Positions 58,861 through 64,000 of a DNA stretch of 64,000 bases are shown here, piece after piece. The number at the start of each line of letters is the position of its first letter. Position 1 is the first letter of the stretch. The notes beneath the pieces are model-generated. The model searched no databases. It had not been told where the DNA came from and saw nothing but the letters and a program-made list of their open reading frames with translations. This stretch comes from Nonomuraea sp. SYSU D8015 (GTDB lineage: Bacteria > Actinomycetota > Actinomycetes > Streptosporangiales > Streptosporangiaceae): the NCBI RefSeq assembly GCF_008065375.1, contig NZ_MU084032.1, positions 65,156 to 129,155 on the forward strand, in the 5' to 3' direction. The position numbers were made by a program, and so were the translations under genes.

Positions 58861-59487
58861 TCAGTGGTGCGGGCTCGCGGAAGGAGCGGAGTGGTGGGGG
58901 CTTGAGGAGGGAGCGGAGTGGTGGGGGCTTGAGGACGGAGCGGAGTGGTGAGGGCTCGAGGACGGAGCGGGGCCGCCGGAGCCGGATTCTTCGACCGTGC
59001 CACCGAATTTCTTGCTCAGTTCCTGCATGAACTCCTTGGACTTGGCCGACAGCACCCATCGATCGCCCACGAGGTAGAGGCCACCGTACATCTGGGCGTA
59101 GTCGAGCCACTCGCGCTGGCCTTTGGCCGTTTGGAAGTCGAGGAACACATAGGGGATCCCGTCGCTGGTGCACTCCCCCTGCCGGTAGTCCAGCGCCTTG
59201 AGGGTGATCTTGGCGGTGCAGCCGACGGCGGCCGCCAACTGCTCGACGGTGTAGGTCTTGGGGGCCGTCCCGCCGGCGCCGGCGGCGCTCCCCGCCCGCT
59301 CCGGCCCGCTGTGCGCCTCGGCGTGCACACCGCATCCGGTGAGCGCGAGCGCCGCGGCGATGGCCGGCAGTGACAGGAGGATGCCTCCGTACCCTCGCCT
59401 CTTGACGACGCCGGTCGTACGCGCCGCAGCCTCTGGAGCGGCGCTGGAGAAGCCTGCCACGATCCTGTCCCTTCCCACAGCTGACAT
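58861..59487 (-). CDS. Lipoprotein with a His-rich repeat tail
   Basis: 208 residues. The signal peptide has an unusually long n-region (28 residues with RTTGVVKRRGYGG) and lipobox ALTGC with lipidated Cys52. The mature core (about 85-170) contains TYTVEQLAAAVGCTAKITLKALDYRQGECTSDGIPYVFLDF (two Cys, probably a disulfide) and WLDYAQMYGGLYLVGDRWVLSAKSKEFMQELSKKFGG (split: YGGLYLVGDRWVLSAKSKEF). The tail is four 9-residue units of the PSSSPHHSA type, ending in His-His. ATG 59487 has a perfect AGGAGG six bases upstream. Core family not recognised; the tail suggests divalent-metal binding. Confidence 0.85.
   Translation of the reverse strand: MSAVGRDRIVAGFSSAAPEAAARTTGVVKRRGYGGILLSLPAIAAALALTGCGVHAEAHSGPERAGSAAGAGGTAPKTYTVEQLAAAVGCTAKITLKALDYRQGECTSDGIPYVFLDFQTAKGQREWLDYAQMYGGLYLVGDRWVLSAKSKEFMQELSKKFGGTVEESGSGGPAPSSSPHHSAPSSSPHHSAPSSSPHHSAPSASPHH
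58863..58970 (-). repeat. Four tandem 27-bp repeats encoding the His-rich tail
   Basis: Units at 58863-58889, 58890-58916, 58917-58943 and 58944-58970 are nearly identical on the plus strand (start AGTGGTG, end GGAGCGG). Each encodes nine residues, PSSSPHHSA or a close variant. The in-frame length means copy number can change without breaking the gene. Confidence 0.92.
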
Positions 59488-59726
59488 GGACGTCCTCCTA
59501 GCGATACGCAGCGGCGGTAGTTCCCGTTCACCCCGGATGCGGACACCGGGGGGACTGTGCGGTCCGGTCGACGCGGTGGGCGAGGTGAGGGCCCCACCGG
59601 CACGCGGCGTGCATCGACCCGGACGCCGGCCATGCCGCGTACGTCATGGCCGGGTACGAGGACGGCGCGGCCGGTCGCCCGGCCGCGCCTTGCTCCTCTG
59701 CTGTCAGAACCCTGCTCGATTCAGGG

Positions 59727-61622
59727 TCAGCGGCAGCGCCTGCCGCTGTTGATGCAGTTGACGACCTGCTGCATCTGCTGTTCGTTCATCAGGTTGATGA
59801 AGTCGCTGTGGTCGGTGATCGGCTTGTGCAGTTCCTCGGGGAAGCCGTCGACAGCGAAGTTGGGGCCCTGCGGCACGTTGTAGACGAGCCGGTGCTCCAG
59901 CGCCGGGATGGGCTGGAAGCCCTGCGGGCAGCTGCCGTCGGCCTGCGGGAAGGTGACGTGGGTCCGGTGGTTGGCGCTGTCGATGTTCTGGCCGTCCCAG
60001 CAGCTCTGGAAGTCGAAGACCCGTACGAGCCTGCTGCCTCGCGGGCAGAGCGGGTACTTGTCCGTCAACTGGCGATTCTCGAACCCGGTGCAGGTCCACC
60101 CGGCGTTGGGGTCGGCCCCGCCGACCCGGGCGTTACCGGTGATGATGCGCAGGAACTGCGGAGCCGGCACCACCTTGGCGGTCGGGTTGCCCTTGAAGGT
60201 GATCTGCACCTGAACCGGGGTGAGGATCTTGCCGACGTTCAGGTCGAGCCCGCCGCCTCGCTGGTTGGCGTCGAACTCCTCCTGGCCCAGCGCCCTCAGC
60301 ACGGGCCAGTAGTGCGTGGACTTGTCACCGTTGCGGCAGGTGGTACCGGCCGCCAGCAGGCTCTCGTTGGTGGACTGGTTGTTGGTGGACACGTTGCCCA
60401 CGTAGTCGTGCGTGTGCTGCGCGCCGTTGGACACGCCGGGCGCCACGATGACGTTGTCGGAGTTGAAGATCCGCCGCTCGTTGCGGCCACAGTCCACGCT
60501 GAAGGTTCCCCTGGAGCCGTTCCCCTGCGCGCGGGGCGTCCTCACGTTCGGCCGGACCGAACGGATGTCGACGAAGTCCTCGGGAACGGGCCCTCTGGCC
60601 TGGTTCCCTCCGTCACCGTTGTTGCCGTCGCCGCCGTTGTTGTTCCCGTCGCCGCCGTTGTTGTTGCCGTCACCGCCGTTGTTCCCGTTGTTGCCTCCGT
60701 TCCCTGCGCCGCCGTCCGTGAGCTCGCAGGTCGCCAGGGTCTGCAGGCCGGCCGGCGGCTGGGCGCCGGCACGCTGGAAGGCGATCGCGATCCGCTGAAG
60801 GGTGGCCGTCCGCTTGTCGCGCAGCGGGCCGAGGATGGCGTTCTGCACGAAGTTCGGGCCACCCTGCCCTGCCGAGGTCTCCAGCCGCCGATTCGCCTCA
60901 GCGATCTGGTTCTCCAGCTGCTGCAGGTTCCGCTGGACCTCCGCCTGAGCACGAGCAGGGATTCGCCCCAGCCGGTCCGCCACAGCTGGGCAGGAGATCT
61001 GGCCAGGAGTACCGAACTGGCCGCCGTTGCCCTGACCGCCGTTGCCTTGGCCGCCGTTCTGACCGCCATTGTCCTGGCCGCCGTTCTGACCGCCATTGTC
61101 CTGGCCGCCGTTCTGACCGCCATTGTCCTGGCCGTTGTCCTGGCCGCCGTTGTCCTGGCCGTTGTCCTGGCCACCGTTGTCGTTTCCGGTGCCGTCGTCC
61201 TGCACGGTGCAGGTGGCGAGGTTTTGCAGGCCGGCCGGCGGCTGGACGCCGACCCGCTGGAAGGCGATCTGGATCCGCTGAAGGGCGGCCGTCCGCTTGT
61301 CGCGCAGCGGGCCGAGGATGGCGTTCTGCACGAAGTTCGGGCCGCCCTGCCCTGCCGAGGTCTCCAGCCGCCGATTCGCCTCAGCGATCTGGTTCTCCAG
61401 CTGCTGGAGATTCCGCTGGACCTCCGCCTGAGCACGAGCGGGCACGTCGCCCACTCTGTCAGCCACAGAGGGGCACGAGATGGTCGGCGCGAAGGCCGCG
61501 CCGGATGCCCCGCTCGACGCCGCCTCCGCGGCACCGACTGTGAGCCCGCCGCTCATAACGGCCAGGGCCGCGAGTATGGCCGCCGTCCTTCCACGGAAGC
61601 GTGAGCCATTTTGATGTCTCAT
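59727..61622 (-). CDS. Secreted DUF1996 protein with duplicated N-terminal domain
   Basis: About 631 residues. The signal peptide is about 1-35 (RTAAILAALAVMSGGLTVGA). Two nearly identical helical domains of about 80 residues follow (RAQAEVQRNLQQLENQIAEA, NFVQNAILGPLRDKRTA, each bounded by Cys: ISCPSVADR...LATCTV). They are separated and followed by Gly/Asn/Gln-rich linkers (GGQDNGGQNGG repeats; NNGGDGNNNGGDG). The C-terminal DUF1996 domain (about 355-631) carries VDCGRNERRIFNSDN, AQHTHDYVGN, FQSCWDGQNIDSANHRTHV and a Cys pair near the end (VNCINSGRRCR). Extracellular; function unknown, though DUF1996 is often linked to polysaccharide-active proteins. ATG 61622 has GAGAGGG upstream. Confidence 0.88.
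   Translation of the reverse strand: MRHQNGSRFRGRTAAILAALAVMSGGLTVGAAEAASSGASGAAFAPTISCPSVADRVGDVPARAQAEVQRNLQQLENQIAEANRRLETSAGQGGPNFVQNAILGPLRDKRTAALQRIQIAFQRVGVQPPAGLQNLATCTVQDDGTGNDNGGQDNGQDNGGQDNGQDNGGQNGGQDNGGQNGGQDNGGQNGGQGNGGQGNGGQFGTPGQISCPAVADRLGRIPARAQAEVQRNLQQLENQIAEANRRLETSAGQGGPNFVQNAILGPLRDKRTATLQRIAIAFQRAGAQPPAGLQTLATCELTDGGAGNGGNNGNNGGDGNNNGGDGNNNGGDGNNGDGGNQARGPVPEDFVDIRSVRPNVRTPRAQGNGSRGTFSVDCGRNERRIFNSDNVIVAPGVSNGAQHTHDYVGNVSTNNQSTNESLLAAGTTCRNGDKSTHYWPVLRALGQEEFDANQRGGGLDLNVGKILTPVQVQITFKGNPTAKVVPAPQFLRIITGNARVGGADPNAGWTCTGFENRQLTDKYPLCPRGSRLVRVFDFQSCWDGQNIDSANHRTHVTFPQADGSCPQGFQPIPALEHRLVYNVPQGPNFAVDGFPEELHKPITDHSDFINLMNEQQMQQVVNCINSGRRCR
60742..61439. repeat. 215-bp direct repeat pair within the DUF1996 gene
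   Basis: 60742-60956 and 61225-61439 align without gaps at an offset of 483 bases, with about ten mismatches by eye (roughly 95% identity). They encode the two copies of the helical domain. Between them (about 61010-61190) is a G/N/Q-coding microrepeat region (CCGCCGTTCTGACCGCCATT units). The duplication is recent on this evidence. Confidence 0.9.
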
Positions 61623-61840
61623 CACAATCCCTCTCTTCGTCTGAGATGCGACCCGCCCCCAGACGCTGTCCCATAGCGGCCGCCTGACCTTGCGAGTCGA
61701 CGGGACCGTCCGCTTTCGAGATCAGATACGCACGCGACCGCCCAGAAGGGTCAGATGAATCGCTCAGTCGCATATTTCGTAAGAATTGGCGACAGTCTGT
61801 GTCTGTCTGAGCACATGGTGTGATGAGTCCGCAAGCGGAA

Positions 61841-61866
61841 AGAGCCCCGGACTTCGCCGGGGCTCT
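61841..61866 (-). terminator. Hairpin terminator after the secreted nuclease
   Basis: A perfect 10-base stem AGAGCCCCGG (61841-61850) with CCGGGGCTCT (61857-61866), loop ACTTCG. On the minus strand it is followed by TTTCC and starts 15 bases past the nuclease stop. Confidence 0.85.
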
Positions 61867-61881
61867 CTCTTGTCCGCGCGG

Positions 61882-63597
61882 TTAGGACTTTCCTCCTGGA
61901 AGAGTCAGACCGACGATCACCGGATCATGGTCCGAGGAGCGGTACGCGTCCGGCTTGTAGAGGCCGGGCGGGTTGTACTCGGTGTTGTAGTCGAGGATGC
62001 GCGGCTCGTCGGAGTTGATGTGCCAGATGGTCGCGCCGGTCACCCGCTTGAGCAGCTGCCTGCCGACCATGGCGTGGTCCAGCTCGCCGGCGAGCCCGTC
62101 GAACAGGTAGCTGTAGCGCTGCGGCGCGGGCACGAACCGCTTCGTCACGCTGGTCAGGCCGCCGGCCTCGAGGGTGTCGATCGGGTCCTCCTCGCCGTAG
62201 GCGTTGAGGTCGCCGAGCACGAGCGGGTTCGGCAGGTCCTGCTCCTCGATGAGGCCGAGCAGCGCCTTGGCCTGCGCGACGCGGGTGGCGTTCCAGCAGC
62301 CCTGGCCGTCGCCCTGGTCGGCGTCGGGGCCGCTGGAGGGGCAGGTGCCCTTGGACTTGAGGTGGTTGACGATCATCGTGAACGGCTGGCCGCCGCTCTT
62401 CCTGCGGAAGGTCTGGATCAGCGGCGGACGGCTGAACACCGGGTCCTGCGACGCCTTGGTCTCGCCCACGGGGGTGAGCTTGGCGGGCTTGTAGATCAGG
62501 CCGACCTGGATGAGGTCTGTGCCGGGGTATGGGTGCGCGAGCGCCGCGTACGTGCCCGCTCCCACCTCGGCGTTGACCGCGTCCACCAGCGCCTGCAGCG
62601 CGGTCTGGCCGTTGTTCTGGATCTCCATGAGCCCGACCGCGTCCGCGTCGAGGCCCCTGAGCGCGGCGACCAGCTTGGCGAGCTGGCGCTGCTGCTCCTC
62701 GGCGGTGGTGGCGCCGCGCGAGCCGAGGGTGGTGAACCAGTTGAGGGTGTTGAACGAGGCCACCTTGACGTTGCCGATCACCGGGAACGGCTTGGGCAGG
62801 CGCGGGTTGAGGTTCTTGTAGGAGATCTGCTTGGTGGGCTGCAGCCGGTACTTGCCGAAGCCGTACCCGAGCACGCCGGTGATCCCGGCGGCCACGTCGC
62901 CGGTCCGCACGATGGGCGGCAGGGTGGCGGGGTTCTCCCGGTTGGAGCCGTCGTCGACGAGGAGCGAGCGGCGCGCGTTCAGCGCGGGGTCCACGCCGGG
63001 CCGGTCCGTCGGCTGGAACAGCCGCCCCTGCGAGGACAGCGTGACCTCGCCGTAGCGGCCCAGGTTGTAGTGGTCGCTGACGGTCAGCGGCTGCGGGAAC
63101 GTCAGGAGCATGTTCTCGACCGGCTCCAGCCCGCCCGAGCTCTCAGCCGTCGGCAACGTGTACGGCTGCGCCGCCACGCTCCCCGTGCCGCACACGTCCA
63201 CGGCGGTGACCGGCGACAGCTCGGTCCACCCGTTGAACTCGACGGCCCGGCCGGTGACCAGCACCCGATCGCCGACCTTGACGTCCTTGAAGGACTCGCG
63301 GGCGAACGCGAACAGCCCCTCGGAGGTCTTCGGGTCGCCGTCGGGCTTGGTGTCCTGCAGGAAGAAGCCGCTGAGCTGGTCGGTCCGCTGGAAGTCGCCG
63401 GTCACGACGCCCTCGACGCGCACGGTCTGACCGGCCAGCGGGGTCGCCTCGCCGTTGCCCTGCACCTGCGCGACGCGGTGGGTGGCGGGGGTGTCGCAGG
63501 GAGCGGCGGGCTGGACGGCGGACTGGGCGGCGGCCGGGGTGGCGATGAGGGCCACCGCGACCGCGGCAGCCAGGGATGCTCGGGATAAAACGCGCAT
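61882..63597 (-). CDS. Secreted ExeM/NucH-type extracellular endonuclease
   Basis: 571 residues. Signal peptide: MRVLSRASLAAAVAVALIAT, cut after AAA. An OB-fold-like lamin-tail/nucleic-acid-binding region is about 40-290 (TVRVEGVVTGDFQRTDQLSGFFLQD, split: EGVVTGDFQRTDQLSGFFLQ). The endonuclease/exonuclease/phosphatase domain is about 300-571: KVASFNTLNWF, DADAVGLMEIQNNG with metal-ligand Glu, MIVNHLKSKGTC, PLVLGDLNAYGEEDPID, and YRSSDHDPVIVGL with catalytic Asp-His. It degrades extracellular DNA. ATG 63597 starts at the signal peptide; the longer frame lacks signal character. Terminator at 61841. Confidence 0.93.
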   Translation of the reverse strand: MRVLSRASLAAAVAVALIATPAAAQSAVQPAAPCDTPATHRVAQVQGNGEATPLAGQTVRVEGVVTGDFQRTDQLSGFFLQDTKPDGDPKTSEGLFAFARESFKDVKVGDRVLVTGRAVEFNGWTELSPVTAVDVCGTGSVAAQPYTLPTAESSGGLEPVENMLLTFPQPLTVSDHYNLGRYGEVTLSSQGRLFQPTDRPGVDPALNARRSLLVDDGSNRENPATLPPIVRTGDVAAGITGVLGYGFGKYRLQPTKQISYKNLNPRLPKPFPVIGNVKVASFNTLNWFTTLGSRGATTAEEQQRQLAKLVAALRGLDADAVGLMEIQNNGQTALQALVDAVNAEVGAGTYAALAHPYPGTDLIQVGLIYKPAKLTPVGETKASQDPVFSRPPLIQTFRRKSGGQPFTMIVNHLKSKGTCPSSGPDADQGDGQGCWNATRVAQAKALLGLIEEQDLPNPLVLGDLNAYGEEDPIDTLEAGGLTSVTKRFVPAPQRYSYLFDGLAGELDHAMVGRQLLKRVTGATIWHINSDEPRILDYNTEYNPPGLYKPDAYRSSDHDPVIVGLTLPGGKS

Positions 63598-63669
63598 GAC
63601 CGGCACTTTAGAGCTATTTTGCCTGCATATTTCCACGTAAATGTGGATAGAAGATGAAAACATCGAACC

Positions 63670-63696
63670 TTGACACGGGGCCCTAGCGGGTATGAC
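63670..63696 (+). promoter_or_regulatory. Candidate leaderless promoter of the pentapeptide gene
   Basis: TTGACA (63670-63675), a consensus -35, and TATGAC (63691-63696) are spaced by 15 bases, short but usable. The ATG at 63703 would be at or next to the transcription start. The divergent nuclease start is about 70 bases away. Confidence 0.4.
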
Positions 63697-63702
63697 GAAG
63701 GC

Positions 63703-64000
63703 ATGGACTGGGTCACCTGCGCGCATTCCGTTGCCTGCACCGGGATCGCCGTCCGGCCGTCCGGCCTCTGCCTCGCCCACCTGTCCCCCGACCGGCTCTC
63801 CGAAGCCCTCGCCCAGCTGTCCCCCGGCCGCCTGATCGACTTGCGCGGCACGACCGTCACCAGCGACCTGCTGTCCCGCGTGCTGGAGGCCACCGGCGGC
63901 AGGCCGGGCCGGGCACGGCTGGACCGGGTCAGGTTCACCGGCGACGTCCGGCTGTCGGGCGTGACGTTCGCCGGGGACGTGTCGCTCGACGGCGCCAGGT
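63703..64000 (+). CDS. Pentapeptide-repeat protein, N-terminal part
   Basis: About 99 residues are visible before the window ends. The start MDWVTCAHSVACTGIAVRPSGLCLAHL carries a Cys/His cluster (CxHxxxC...CLAH) that could bind zinc. A leucine-rich linker (LSEALAQLSPGRLIDLRGT) follows. Then FTGDVRLSGVTFAGDVSLDGAR shows the A(D/N)LxX-like five-residue periodicity (F-x-G-D-V, F-A-G-D-V) of a right-handed quadrilateral beta-helix. The rest lies outside. Similar proteins in this group continue with trypsin-like or other effector domains, which cannot be seen here. Confidence 0.75.
   Translation, partial: MDWVTCAHSVACTGIAVRPSGLCLAHLSPDRLSEALAQLSPGRLIDLRGTTVTSDLLSRVLEATGGRPGRARLDRVRFTGDVRLSGVTFAGDVSLDGAR

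Noticed and set aside
61010..61190. Short regular repeats suspected as CRISPR
   Set aside because: Units are contiguous, lie inside a coding frame and encode Gly/Asn/Gln linkers; there are no spacers and no cas genes.

Overview
This is high-GC (about 70% or more), gene-dense DNA from a filamentous actinobacterium. The codon use, many GTG/TTG starts, two PF04672-type SAM-dependent methyltransferases, a class II DAHP synthase, an RskA-type anti-sigma factor, an ECF42/YciI pair and a CebR-controlled cellobiose operon all fit Streptosporangiaceae (Nonomuraea-like) or a close relative. The taxon is inferred. I saw no rRNA, tRNA, CRISPR array, insertion sequence or prophage.

Layout. 1-5.8 kb: a small hypothetical gene, a secreted beta-helix protein, a GH13 alpha-glucosidase behind a palindromic operator, an orphan histidine kinase and a methyltransferase. 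5.8-9.6 kb: a dicarboxylate transporter (dctA) divergent from its CitA/DcuS-type two-component system. 9.6-16.6 kb: a nonulosonic (sialic-type) acid glycan locus. It holds one protein fusing CMP-sugar synthetase, HAD phosphatase and NeuB-type synthase, a GT2 glycosyltransferase, a polysialyltransferase-like enzyme, and, convergent to these, two more GT-B enzymes of the same broad type. 16.7-19.5 kb: two oxidoreductases and a c-di-AMP (ydaO-type) riboswitch in front of a secreted CHAP amidase. 19.5-23.1 kb: an ECF sigma/ABC-transporter operon with a truncated sigma factor and a frameshifted permease, but two matching ECF-like promoters.

23-30 kb: a small secreted protein, a hydrolase/LysR pair, an MFS pump and FMN reductase divergent from a TetR regulator, and a YciI/ECF42 pair. 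30-38.8 kb: alpha-galactoside utilisation (LacI regulator, ABC importer, two clan-D galactosidases) around an AT-rich operator region. 38.8-43.4 kb: three efflux/stress units, namely a frameshifted MFS with TetR, RidA plus MFS under an Rrf2 regulator, and a response-regulator remnant. 43.5-50.4 kb: cebEFG-bglC-cebR plus a phosphotransferase behind two perfect CebR boxes.

50.3-64 kb: secreted M64 peptidase, a 20-bp tandem repeat array, an anti-sigma factor with a long proline-rich linker, an FAD monooxygenase, DAHP synthase, a second methyltransferase, thioredoxin, a His-tailed lipoprotein, a DUF1996 protein with a recent internal duplication, a secreted nuclease, and the start of a pentapeptide-repeat protein.

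The window as a whole is dominated by carbohydrate scavenging, surface and secreted proteins, and local regulators whose operators can be read directly in the sequence. The least conventional element is the trifunctional nonulosonate enzyme with its three partner glycosyltransferases. Three separate reading-frame breaks (near 20.5, 22.65 and 40.0 kb) could be real decay or sequence errors.
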